Source: an uncultured Chitinophagaceae bacterium (GTDB taxonomy: Bacteria > Bacteroidota > Bacteroidia > Chitinophagales > Chitinophagaceae). Taken from it: a stretch of 10,334 nt of DNA. A program made the translations under genes and the position numbers. Of this stretch, positions 1 through 6,226 are shown one piece after another; within the stretch, counting starts at the first letter, position 1; each line of letters begins with the position of its first letter. The notes beneath the pieces are model-generated. The model searched no databases. It had not been told where the DNA came from and saw nothing but the letters and a program-made list of their open reading frames with translations. Where the stretch lies: assembly GCA_946479005.1 (NCBI GenBank), contig CAMLEM010000034.1:1-10334 (forward strand). The letters run 5' to 3'.

Positions 1-2044
1 CATTCTCAAAGAAAATGGAACAGGTGGGCCCCATAATGAGCTCCAGGAATATCACGTGTATGGGGGTGAAAATATTGGGATACTGCCAGGAGAGCACCAC
101 GGGAAGGGAGGCGACCAGGATGATCGGGATGTGGATCGAAATGATGTATCGGATCGCCTTCAGGAGGTTGCTGTAGATTTTACGGCCCTCCCGTACGGCC
201 ACCACCATCTTCTCGAGGTTGTCGTCCGTGAGCACCAGGTCGGAAGCACGGCGTGCCGTTTCGGTTCCTTTTTTGCCCATTGCAATGCCAATGTCGGCCG
301 CCTTCAGTGCCGGCCCGTCATTGACTCCATCGCCTGTCATTGCCACTGTTTTTCCCTCGTTTACCAGGACCTTTATTGCTTTTAGCTTGGCATCAGGGAA
401 CATCCGGGCGAAAATATTGACAGTTTTTAATCGCTCTGCAAGCTCGGGTTCCGACAGGCCCATCACTTCATCGCCTGTCATAAATCTTTCCGCATCCCGG
501 AACCCTGTTTGCTTCGCAATGTTAATGGCAGTGCCGGGATGATCTCCTGTGAGCAACTTGACCTCGATCCTGGCTGCATAAAGCTTTTCAAGCACCTCAT
601 TGATATTCTTTTTCGGAGGATCGTAGAGAGCGACGAGACCTTCAAATTGCCAGTCGAAATCATCCTGCCGTTCCGGGAACCCGGGAGACCTATGTGTTGC
701 ACTGGCCACGCCAAGAACCCGGAAGCCACGGTCGGCCATTGATGTCATATGCCGGCCAACGGACATTCTTTCTTTTTCACTGAGCCTGCATACGGTGAGG
801 ATCCTTTCCACAGCTCCTTTGGCGGCTGCGATGACAGCATTACCAGATTGGTAAATATGGGTCATCATCGGAGGTTTTCCTTCCAGGGGATATTCGTGGA
901 TCATCTGGCTATTACCCGTGAATACATCGCCGGTTGCAAGGAATGCCTCCACGATGGCCTTTTCCATTGGATCAAAAGGTCTCGCTTCGCTGGCAAGCAT
1001 GGCATACAGCAGCACATTACCTGAACCAGGAGCGGGATGTTCCCCTGCTTCCAGGATGGCATCGCTCCGGAAATCGTAAACCATACGCACCTGCATTATG
1101 TTTTCGGTGATGGTGCCGGTTTTATCCAGGCAAAGAATATCCACGGAACCCAGGTTTTCGATCACCTGGGGCTGACGGGATATGATACCCAGCTTGCTCA
1201 TCTTATATGCCCCCAGGGCCATAAAGGAAGAGAATGCAACGGGGATCTCCTCGGGAATGGCTGACATGGCAAGGGTCAGGGCGAACAGGAGGCTGGTGGT
1301 CACCTCCCTGTGCAATTGATAATTGACGGCAAAGATCACCAGGAATCCCAGGAGCCCGAAAAAGGAGAGGCCCCTGACAAAACTTCCCAACTTTAACTGG
1401 AGGTCTGATTTTTTCTGGCGGAACCCCGACAGCGACTTCCCTATTTTCCCAAGCTCCGTATGGATGCCGGTTGAAAGCGTTCGTGCTTTGCAGTAGCCGC
1501 TGAAAACGATGGTGCCCTGGAACAAAAGGTTTCGCCCTTCACCGGGATCTTTGATCGCAGGGAGCGATTCACCCGTGATGATGGCTTCGTTCACAATGAG
1601 GTCGTTGGCTTCGAGCACAACCGCATCCACGGGTATCATATCGCCTTCTTCGAGCAGTACGATATCCCCGGGCACAAGTTCCTCATTTGCCACCGTTTCT
1701 TTTTTCCCCTCGCGGATAACGGTAGCCAGCGGAACGGTAAATTGTTTGAGCGCACTGACAGCCCTTGAACTCCGGGATTCCTGGTAGATGGAGATCATCG
1801 TGACAAGGATCATTGCGGCGGCCATCATCAGCCCTTCGCTTACGCTGCCCAGGATGAAATACAGGATGCAGGCGGCGGTAAGCATCAGGAACATCGGCTC
1901 TTTTACAATGCCCCAGAGAATATGCAGCAATCTATATTCCCGGTCCACCTGGAAAACGTTCCTGCCAAATTTTTTTTGCAGTTGGGCCACCTCTTCCCGG
2001 TTCAGGCCAAGGGAGGCATCGGTTTCAGTGATTGTGTTGTCCAT
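1..2044 (-). CDS. P-type cation-transporting ATPase, C-terminus beyond window
   Basis: ATP-driven cation pump of the inner membrane, in the broad group that contains Ca2+-ATPases. About 681 residues are present; the reading frame is open to the left edge, so the last membrane helices are missing (relatives are usually 830-900 residues). In order: actuator motif TGES at 157-160, M4 motif PEEIP at 264-268, phosphorylation motif DKTGT with Asp307, nucleotide-binding KGA at 409-411, and hinge TGDGVND at 570-576. The start is the ATG at 2044, preceded by a GGAAG Shine-Dalgarno-like sequence, 21 nt after the stop of the flavoprotein gene, so the two are probably co-transcribed. The M6 region visible at the left edge reads FLELIMGPTCS. 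It lacks the Asn/Thr/Asp calcium ligands of SERCA M6, so the transported ion is uncertain. Family assignment is firm; substrate is not. Confidence 0.95.
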   Translation of the reverse strand, partial: MDNTITETDASLGLNREEVAQLQKKFGRNVFQVDREYRLLHILWGIVKEPMFLMLTAACILYFILGSVSEGLMMAAAMILVTMISIYQESRSSRAVSALKQFTVPLATVIREGKKETVANEELVPGDIVLLEEGDMIPVDAVVLEANDLIVNEAIITGESLPAIKDPGEGRNLLFQGTIVFSGYCKARTLSTGIHTELGKIGKSLSGFRQKKSDLQLKLGSFVRGLSFFGLLGFLVIFAVNYQLHREVTTSLLFALTLAMSAIPEEIPVAFSSFMALGAYKMSKLGIISRQPQVIENLGSVDILCLDKTGTITENIMQVRMVYDFRSDAILEAGEHPAPGSGNVLLYAMLASEARPFDPMEKAIVEAFLATGDVFTGNSQMIHEYPLEGKPPMMTHIYQSGNAVIAAAKGAVERILTVCRLSEKERMSVGRHMTSMADRGFRVLGVASATHRSPGFPERQDDFDWQFEGLVALYDPPKKNINEVLEKLYAARIEVKLLTGDHPGTAINIAKQTGFRDAERFMTGDEVMGLSEPELAERLKTVNIFARMFPDAKLKAIKVLVNEGKTVAMTGDGVNDGPALKAADIGIAMGKKGTETARRASDLVLTDDNLEKMVVAVREGRKIYSNLLKAIRYIISIHIPIILVASLPVVLSWQYPNIFTPIHVIFLELIMGPTCSIFFEN

Positions 2045-2065
2045 TACTGGAATTTCTTCCGGCTG

Positions 2066-2521
2066 CTAGTTCCTTTCGTAACGGCCGGTTTTTTCCGTGA
2101 GGCGGATTCGGAAGACCACGGGTTTGATATTCCCGGGGGAGCGGGGGTGCACCCTGCTTTCGGTGCTTTCGGGAGCGATGGCGGTTTCACTGATCTTCAT
2201 CCGGAGGGTACGATCCACGAATGCTCGCAAAGCCGCCTGTTTTTCTTTTTCGTCCGTGATCTCTTCGTAATTACCCCACGCGATGACGGATCGCCAGTTA
2301 TTATAGGTCCTGATCTCTTCCACCTCGAAGCAAACAGCGGGATTTTTTCTCATCATATCGATCTTCATTCCCGGTACGGAGCGACCCAGGATATTTCCTT
2401 TTTCAAAAACAAAAGTGATCGGAACCACGTATACCCTGTTGTCGGCATAACAACCCAGCCGGCCAATGTAATTTTCATTTAAGACTTCATCGATCTCTGT
2501 CTCAGTTAATTTACCTATCAT
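2066..2521 (-). CDS. PPOX-type (pyridoxamine 5'-phosphate oxidase-like) flavin-binding protein
   Basis: Small split-barrel protein of about 151 residues, the usual size for single-domain PPOX-like proteins that bind FMN or a related cofactor. The N-terminal part runs MIGKLTETEIDEVL, then YIGRLGCYADNRVYVVPITF and an ILGRSVPGMKIDMMRKNP stretch typical of these proteins. Their substrates are mostly unknown; heme, F420 and nitro compounds are among those described for relatives. I chose the ATG at 2521. The frame is open further upstream to 2623, but that extension is translated from the heptamer repeat and looks unlike protein. The gene lies between the interrupted USP and the P-type ATPase, on the same strand and 21 nt before the ATPase, which suggests one transcript. 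A role in redox or hypoxia protection is inferred only from context. Confidence 0.85.
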   Translation of the reverse strand: MIGKLTETEIDEVLNENYIGRLGCYADNRVYVVPITFVFEKGNILGRSVPGMKIDMMRKNPAVCFEVEEIRTYNNWRSVIAWGNYEEITDEKEKQAALRAFVDRTLRMKISETAIAPESTESRVHPRSPGNIKPVVFRIRLTEKTGRYERN

Positions 2522-2586
2522 ATTTATGATTTTACCGATCCCGGATCTGGCGGATGGGATTCCTGTATCCAAATTTACCTGTTTTA

Positions 2587-2635
2587 AAATCCCAAATCCC
2601 AAATCCCAAATCTCAAATCCCAAATTCCAAATCCG
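2587..2635 (-). repeat. Heptamer tandem array 1 (plus strand AAATCCC, minus strand GGGATTT)
   Basis: Seven 7-nt units in tandem. Plus-strand units start at 2587, 2594, 2601, 2608, 2615, 2622 and 2629. Four are exact AAATCCC; the others differ by one base (AAATCTC, AAATTCC, AAATCCG). On the minus strand, which is the coding strand of the upstream USP gene, the unit is GGGATTT, and the array begins 3 nt after that gene's ancestral stop (TGA, 2641-2639). The array ends about 65 nt upstream of the flavoprotein start. Confidence 0.9.
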
Positions 2636-2638
2636 GGA

Positions 2639-2734
2639 TCACGAGTGTGCAATGAACAAGGGCAGGTCCAGGTCCCGCATCAGGGAGTCTTCCATACTCG
2701 GTCGAAACCAGCGTGAAACCCTTCCTCTCCGTTA
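2639..2734 (-). pseudogene. Cut-off C-terminal tail of the upstream universal stress protein
   Basis: Directly after the TAA at 2734-2732 the same frame stays open for 30 codons and ends at a TGA (2641-2639). The tail reads RRGRVSRWFRPS, then MEDSLMRDLDLPLFIAHS, a normal USP C-terminus: a basic segment after the nucleotide-binding loop followed by a final beta strand. Restoring a Tyr codon (TAC or TAT) at the TAA would give FGAY-RRGR and a 278-residue protein, the same length as the neighbouring USP. Alternatives to a true nonsense mutation are a base-calling error or programmed readthrough. Confidence 0.8.
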
Positions 2735-3475
2735 GGCACCAAAAACCGCCAGTGCATTTTCCTGTTTCTTCAGGTATTTCACGATCTCTTTTTCCGGGGT
2801 TCCTTTCAGCGCTGTATAACCCGAACCCGGGAAATGGGCCTCCATAAACTCGATCATCAGTTTCCGGTCAGGGGAAAATGGCCGCTTACCTGAAGGATTC
2901 ACCGTGACCACGTCAACGGGCAGTTCTTTCAGGTTTCCGAAAATATAGCTCAGCATTTTTAGGGCATAAACTGAACCGGGCTCTCCATCGAATAAAAGGA
3001 CCAGTTTTTGTATCGGGGCATACTGCGCGGGCACCACCATAACGGGGCATTGAACTTCCGGGAGAAGTTCTCTCAGGAAGTTTCCCGGAACAGGCTTCTT
3101 TTTAGTTGAGAGGTTCTCTTCCCTGGCGACGATCAGCAGATCTGCATAGATGCTTTCTTTCAAAAGTTCCCGGATGGCCACACTGCGGTCTTTATGGACA
3201 TCGCAGCTCAGCCCTGCCTGCCGCCCTCTCTTTTCAAAATCCGTGATCGCCCGGGCCCTTCTTTTACGGTCCCTTTTCTCCAGGTGACGGCGCCGCGTAG
3301 CCATCCCGCCACCGTCTTCCTTTAAAAGATCGGTCAGTCCAAAGCTATGATAAGAACGATCTTCCAGGAATAGCCCCACGAGCCGGGCTTCGGTCTTCTT
3401 CGTCAGGTCGATGGCATGGTCCCGGGTACTGGTAGAATATTTAAGTCCGTCAAATGCCGCCAGTATCTTTTGCAT
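2732..3475 (-). CDS. Universal stress protein, two-domain, truncated by in-frame stop
   Basis: Cytoplasmic UspA-superfamily protein with two tandem domains. Domain 1 starts MQKILAAFDGLKYSTSTRDHAIDL, with strand-helix features typical of USPs, and ends near CPVMVVP (about residue 150). Domain 2 starts at KLVLLFDGEPGSVYALKML. The ATG at 3475 gives the usual USP N-terminus with no extension. The frame stops after AVFGA at residue 247, just where the second nucleotide-binding loop should begin, and the remaining 30 codons follow in frame. As written, the product lacks the last strand and loop of domain 2. Domain 1 has no clear GxxG-9x-G(S/T) ATP motif either. The gene lies 89 nt downstream of another USP on the same strand. 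USPs generally act as stress or growth-arrest signalling proteins; no specific partner is visible. Confidence 0.85.
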   Translation of the reverse strand: MQKILAAFDGLKYSTSTRDHAIDLTKKTEARLVGLFLEDRSYHSFGLTDLLKEDGGGMATRRRHLEKRDRKRRARAITDFEKRGRQAGLSCDVHKDRSVAIRELLKESIYADLLIVAREENLSTKKKPVPGNFLRELLPEVQCPVMVVPAQYAPIQKLVLLFDGEPGSVYALKMLSYIFGNLKELPVDVVTVNPSGKRPFSPDRKLMIEFMEAHFPGSGYTALKGTPEKEIVKYLKKQENALAVFGA

Positions 3476-3564
3476 AAATTAAAGCTAGGCAGGTAAGAAA
3501 ATAGAAGCTAGAACGGGAATCATTTATTTCTTTGAGTTTTCTCAGGAAAAAACCTCGATGAACG

Positions 3565-4401
3565 TTATTTCTTATTGAAAACCAGCAGGGGAACTTTGGC
3601 ATCAAAGGACAATTGTTCGGCCTTGCTGGAGAGGAAAAGCTTTTGAAAAAATGTTCTTTTCTGGTTGGTGAACATGATCACCAGTGAAGGTTTACGTACC
3701 CGGATCTGTTCCTGGAGGCTTTCCGTAACGGAATGGGCACCATCATTTTTTTCAAAATGAAGTTTCAGGTTGTAATCGAATCTCTTCCTGAATTCGGACA
3801 CCATATTTCGCTGATCGATATTATACTCTTCTGGCCAGGTGAAATGTACCGCTTCGATCTTTGCTTTGAGCGGTTTGGCAAAATCCACCACCCTTGCGAT
3901 CTCCTCCTCATAGTTCCTGAGGTCGGTGGCATAGAGGACCGATTTGATACCGGTAACCCGGTAGTTCATAGGCACAGCGATAACAGGCACTTCCGATTTG
4001 GTGATCAAGTTGCCGGTATTGGTGCCGAAAATTTTCTTCAGTTTGCCGGCCCCCCTTGTACTGATGCAGATATAGTCGATGTCCTTGTTTTCCCGGCAAT
4101 GGTCCATAATGATGAGGTCCGGGCTGATGCCGCGCAGAATTAGCAGGGACGACCTAACCGGTTTCTGCCCCATCTGCCGGTAAACTCCGCCGATGAACTT
4201 TTCGAATTTCCCCAGGCAGGCCTGCTCTTCGCCCACTGCATATTTTTCAAAGGCCTGCTCCGTCCATTTGGAGGGCCTTAGAATATTCAGCACGTGTACA
4301 AACACCAGTTCGAGTTTTTGCTGGGTGGCCCAGCGAATGGCGAATCTTACTCCTGCTTTCGAATTGCCGGAAAAATCCGTGAGAACGAGAACCTTTTTCA
4401 T
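3565..4401 (-). CDS. Universal stress protein, two UspA domains
   Basis: Complete cytoplasmic UspA-family protein of 278 residues with two tandem domains. Domain 1 begins MKKVLVLTDFSGNSKAGVRFAIRWA, the strand plus Asp/Ser loop plus helix typical of the family. The STRGAGKLKKIFGTNTG segment (114-130) resembles the GxxG-9x-G(S/T) nucleotide-binding loop, but with the first Gly replaced by Ser and one residue fewer in the spacing. It ends in the strand VPVIAVPM. Domain 2 begins at about 152 (IKSVLYATDLRNYEEEIARVVDFA) and ends VPLLVF. Domain 2 has no glycine-rich loop, so it is probably a non-binding half. The gene starts 177 nt from the divergent hsp20 start and is probably the first of the minus-strand stress cluster. 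Its function in the cell cannot be read from sequence. Confidence 0.9.
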   Translation of the reverse strand: MKKVLVLTDFSGNSKAGVRFAIRWATQQKLELVFVHVLNILRPSKWTEQAFEKYAVGEEQACLGKFEKFIGGVYRQMGQKPVRSSLLILRGISPDLIIMDHCRENKDIDYICISTRGAGKLKKIFGTNTGNLITKSEVPVIAVPMNYRVTGIKSVLYATDLRNYEEEIARVVDFAKPLKAKIEAVHFTWPEEYNIDQRNMVSEFRKRFDYNLKLHFEKNDGAHSVTESLQEQIRVRKPSLVIMFTNQKRTFFQKLFLSSKAEQLSFDAKVPLLVFNKK

Positions 4402-4504
4402 ATTGCGAAGGTATTGATTGAAACAACTTCAAAGATCTGCAAAGTAACAGCAGTTTGCACGGGTCGGCTCTGACAAGAATCAATGAGAAGGTTGACCGCA
4501 GTCC

Positions 4505-4536
4505 ATTGAAAAGGGAGGGGTTTGTTAATAATTTCG
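4505..4536 (+). promoter_or_regulatory. Candidate Bacteroidota promoter of the hsp20 gene
   Basis: ATTG at 4505-4508, a 20-nt spacer, then TAATTTCG at 4529-4536. This is one mismatch in each box from TTTG-N20-TAnnTTTG, and the spacing equals that of the exact tRNA promoter at 5183-5214. Transcription would begin around 4543, leaving a leader of about 35 nt. A good ribosome binding site, AGGAG at 4569-4573, lies 5 nt before the ATG. Confidence 0.45.
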
Positions 4537-4557
4537 GTTGTCAACGAAATTATTAAC
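4524..4557. promoter_or_regulatory. Perfect 13-bp inverted repeat, possible operator of hsp20
   Basis: GTTAATAATTTCG at 4524-4536 and its exact reverse complement CGAAATTATTAAC at 4545-4557 flank an 8-nt centre. The left arm contains the proposed -7 box, and the right arm would lie at and after the transcription start. That is the placement expected for a repressor site. It does not match CIRCE (TTAGCACTC-N9-GAGTGCTAA). It could also fold as an RNA hairpin in the leader; it is AT-rich and has no following T run, so it is not a terminator. The 177-nt gap it sits in (4402-4578) holds no other gene. Confidence 0.6.
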
Positions 4558-4578
4558 ACCTGAAAAAAAGGAGTTCTT

Positions 4579-5019
4579 ATGGGAACCAAAGCAATGACCC
4601 GGTGGACCGAAAAAATGCCCTCCGCTTTTGATGAGTTCTTCAAGCCCTGGAATGAGTATTTTGATAATGGTTTTATTCCTGGCCGTACACTGACCATGCC
4701 CGCTGTGAATATCAACGAGGAAAAAGACCAGTACATCATTGCTCTCGCCGCTCCTGGTTTGAAAAAAGAAGACTTCCGGATCGACATCGCCGGAAACATC
4801 CTCACTATCAGCAGCGAAAAGGAAGAGAAGCTCGAAGAAGCAGAAGAAATGTTCACCCGCAAGGAGTACAGTTTCTCCTCATTCAGCCGCAGTTTCACCC
4901 TGCCTGAAGACGTTTTTGCCGACAAGATCGAAGCAAAGTATGTGGATGGAGTGCTGAAGCTTTTCCTGCCCAGGAAAGAAGAGGCAAAAAAAGCCACAAA
5001 AAAGATCAAAGTGAGTTGA
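4579..5019 (+). CDS. Hsp20/alpha-crystallin small heat-shock protein
   Basis: ATP-independent cytoplasmic holdase chaperone of 146 residues, a normal length. A short N-terminal arm contains FDEFFKPWNEYFDNGF. The alpha-crystallin domain runs from about 40 to 135: PAVNINEEKDQYIIALAAPG, then KKEDFRIDI, SRSFTLPE, and the signature AKYVDGVLKLFLP (119-131) with the conserved A-x3-DGVL. The C-terminal IKV at 143-145 fits the I-x-I/V oligomerisation motif. The ATG is preceded by AGGAG at 4569-4573, a stronger Shine-Dalgarno than its neighbours have, which suggests high expression. It is divergent from the USP/ATPase cluster. Regulation is probably through the promoter and inverted repeat upstream. 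Confidence 0.95.
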   Translation: MGTKAMTRWTEKMPSAFDEFFKPWNEYFDNGFIPGRTLTMPAVNINEEKDQYIIALAAPGLKKEDFRIDIAGNILTISSEKEEKLEEAEEMFTRKEYSFSSFSRSFTLPEDVFADKIEAKYVDGVLKLFLPRKEEAKKATKKIKVS

Positions 5020-5036
5020 ACTGGCGGGCGGGGACG

Positions 5037-5078
5037 CAGGAAGTAGGATGCCGGATGTAGGATGCCGGATGTTGAGTG
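5037..5078 (+). repeat. Heptamer tandem array 2 (TAGGATG / CCGGATG)
   Basis: Six 7-nt units: CAGGAAG at 5037, TAGGATG at 5044 and 5058, CCGGATG at 5051 and 5065, and TTGAGTG at 5072. The pair TAGGATGCCGGATG is exactly duplicated (5044-5057 and 5058-5071). The array begins 17 nt after the hsp20 stop and is G-rich on the hsp20 coding strand. Confidence 0.85.
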
Positions 5079-5104
5079 CCTGGGAGCATTTAGCATCCGG
5101 CATC
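5061..5104. repeat. Hairpin formed by heptamer array 2 and an inverted copy
   Basis: GATGCCGGATG at 5061-5071 pairs exactly with CATCCGGCATC at 5094-5104. With G-U pairs the stem extends inward to 19 positions around the loop CTGGGA. No T run follows, so it is not a classical terminator, though it could stabilise the 3' end of the hsp20 mRNA. The remainder of the gap up to the tRNA promoter shows nothing I recognise. Confidence 0.7.
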
Positions 5105-5182
5105 TGTTGTTATGACATATGAGATGGAAGCATTTTGCTTCAGTATGAAAGTTTTCCGGCGTCTTTTTTGAAGTAAAAATGT

Positions 5183-5214
5183 TTTGGCGAGAACGGACTG
5201 CGCCCGTATTTTTG
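5183..5214 (+). promoter_or_regulatory. tRNA-Lys promoter, exact Bacteroidota consensus
   Basis: TTTG at 5183-5186, a 20-nt spacer, then TATTTTTG at 5207-5214. This matches TTTG-N19/20-TAnnTTTG without a mismatch. The expected start of transcription is about 5221, some 15 nt before the mature tRNA. It is the best single piece of evidence for the taxonomic assignment. Confidence 0.75.
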
Positions 5215-5235
5215 CACTCCCAAAACGGGAAGGTA

Positions 5236-5308
5236 GATCTCGTAGCTCAGTTGGTAGAGCACAACACTTTTAATGTTGGGGCCCTGGGTTCGAGTCCCAG
5301 CGGGATCA
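5236..5308 (+). tRNA. tRNA-Lys, anticodon UUU
   Basis: Complete 73-nt cloverleaf. Acceptor stem GATCTCG (5236-5242) pairs with CGGGATC (5301-5307), with one G-U pair. The D arm is GCTC-AGTTGGTA-GAGC. Anticodon stem CAACA/TGTTG encloses the loop CTTTTAA with anticodon TTT at 5269-5271. The T arm is CTGGG-TTCGAGT-CCCAG. The discriminator base is A at 5308. The 3' CCA is not encoded (CAA follows) and must be added after transcription. It is a one-gene transcription unit with its own promoter and terminator. Confidence 0.97.
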
Positions 5309-5310
5309 CA

Positions 5311-5341
5311 AAAGGCACTGATAGGTTCAGTGCCTTTTTTT
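5311..5341 (+). terminator. Rho-independent terminator of tRNA-Lys
   Basis: AAAGGCACTGA (5311-5321), loop TAGGT, then TCAGTGCC followed directly by seven T (5335-5341). The strong 8-bp core stem starts 3 nt after the tRNA's last base. Confidence 0.9.
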
Positions 5342-5403
5342 ATGGCTTTTATGTACATATTGACATTCGGAATAGATCGACAAGATTTAAGTGGCTCCGG
5401 AGT

Positions 5404-5436
5404 AAAAAAAAGCCGCCTCCTTAAGGAAGCGGCTTT
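5404..5436 (-). terminator. Rho-independent terminator of the minus-strand Cys-rich gene
   Basis: On the minus strand, AAAGCCGC-T-TCC (5436-5425) and GGA-G-GCGGC flank a TTAA loop and run into eight T (5411-5404). It lies 17 nt past the stop of the Cys-comb gene. AAAGCCGC/GCGGCTTT is symmetric, so it may also act as a weak backup on the plus strand. Confidence 0.85.
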
Positions 5437-5452
5437 ATCAACCAGGCACGAT

Positions 5453-5689
5453 TTAACTACCGGTACAAGTGGTAGCCGTGGTGCACTTTTTCTCATCCTT
5501 GGGACAAGCCTTATAATCGCAATTGTTGGGATCGCAATTCTTCGGGTCGCAATCTTTGGGATCACATTTGTCCGTTTTGCATTCTACTTTGGCTTTCTTC
5601 CTGGCCTTTTTCTTTCCACCGCCATTTGAGGCGAAGGAAGGTGCTGCCATAAAGGCCAAAAGCAGTGCACTCAAAAATATTTTCTTCAT
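5453..5689 (-). CDS. Small exported protein with a five-residue cysteine comb
   Basis: Predicted precursor of 78 residues, not recognised as a named family. Residues 1-20 (MKKIFLSALLLAFMAAPSFA) form a clear signal peptide, with likely cleavage before Ser21. A Lys/Arg cluster (GGGKKKARKKAKV) follows. Cysteines then fall at 37, 42, 47, 52, 57 and 62, exactly five apart in a C-D-P-K/N-D/N repeat, with two more at 69 and 75. The DNA shows the matching 15-nt period. The ATG at 5689 was preferred over one at 5710 because it gives the cleaner signal peptide. It is last in a probable two-gene unit, 42 nt after the stop of the other exported protein, and has its own terminator. Metal binding, or disulphide or thiol buffering in the periplasm, is a guess from composition. 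Confidence 0.75.
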   Translation of the reverse strand: MKKIFLSALLLAFMAAPSFASNGGGKKKARKKAKVECKTDKCDPKDCDPKNCDPNNCDYKACPKDEKKCTTATTCTGS

Positions 5690-5731
5690 TTTTTTGAAAT
5701 TAAATGTCATAAAAATTGATTTCCCTTGAAC

Positions 5732-6151
5732 TCAGGAGATCCATTCAGGCGGGTGCCAACATTCGCTGGTGTTCCTTACGACCCGTTTGTCGTCCGATAC
5801 GAATTTCTCCTGCTTTTGAGCGAGCCAGGATGGAAGAAACAGGGAGTCATAATGATGCACATAGAAATTACCTGACGTGCAGCCCAGCGTTGGATTACAA
5901 CCCTGCCGCTTACAATCATCTTTACCGGAAGTGTCAGTGTCGTTGTCGCAGTGATCACCCGAACAGGATGGAGGGCTGATGAGTTTTTCAGAACAGGCCG
6001 GAGAGGCATTTTTTTCCGTTGTGTAACCTGTCATTGTATCCACCGGTTTGCTGCATTCTCCATAAGCCGCCGAACCTCCAAAATAAACAAACGAGGGTTG
6101 CAGCAGCATAAGGATCCAGATCATTGCCAGTATGAGGGCAGCAGGTTTCAC
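5732..6151 (-). CDS. Small exported Cys-containing protein, unknown function
   Basis: About 139 residues from a GTG at 6151. An ATG nine codons later (6124) is an alternative start. The N-terminus (KPAALILAMIWILMLLQPSFVYF) is a signal peptide or membrane anchor. The mature part has eight cysteines (33, 53, 63, 68, 80, 85, 91, 131), including SCSGDHC and a CNPTLGC segment, and ends SECWHPPEWIS. Short Bacteroidota exported proteins with a CNP-x-C segment and a WxPP tail, in my memory sometimes placed near metal-efflux genes, look similar, but I cannot confirm a family. It lies 75 nt downstream of the M14-like lipoprotein and 42 nt upstream of the Cys-comb gene, all on the minus strand, so co-transcription is plausible. 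TATCTTTA at 6167-6160 resembles a -7 box, but no -33 box accompanies it. Confidence 0.65.
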   Translation of the reverse strand: MKPAALILAMIWILMLLQPSFVYFGGSAAYGECSKPVDTMTGYTTEKNASPACSEKLISPPSCSGDHCDNDTDTSGKDDCKRQGCNPTLGCTSGNFYVHHYDSLFLPSWLAQKQEKFVSDDKRVVRNTSECWHPPEWIS

Positions 6152-6226
6152 AATGGTCTTAAAGATACGGTCTGTAGTAAGAAAAATCGGGGGATTTGAT
6201 GAACGGTACTGTTTCCGGTTTTGGGA

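Noticed and set aside
1922..2482. A 186-codon open frame on the plus strand
   Set aside because: It runs antisense across the ATPase start and the flavoprotein gene, whose minus-strand translations carry clear family motifs. Its own translation shows no family features.
2522..2623. N-terminal extension of the flavoprotein
   Set aside because: The extra codons are translated from the heptamer array, and the normal PPOX start is the ATG at 2521.
2587..2635. CRISPR-like repeat array
   Set aside because: The units are 7 nt and directly adjacent with no spacers, and there are no cas genes.
3733..4143. A 136-codon plus-strand frame
   Set aside because: It is a shadow of the two-domain USP on the opposite strand.
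4418..4432. Small palindrome TTGAA-N5-TTCAA upstream of the USP gene
   Set aside because: It is short and AT-rich, and the nearby TACCTTCG box has no -33 element at 19-20 nt. It could be chance.
4470..4483. Fnr/Crp-like site CTGAC-AAGA-ATCAA upstream of hsp20
   Set aside because: One half-site has two mismatches to TTGAT, and the predicted distance to the start site is not a standard one. Too weak to call.
5236..5308. tRNA-Lys as an integration (att) site
   Set aside because: No integrase is visible, and the tRNA 3' end is not repeated anywhere in the window.
5273..5629. A 118-codon plus-strand frame over the tRNA and Cys-rich gene
   Set aside because: It starts inside the tRNA and crosses two terminators, so it is not a plausible gene.
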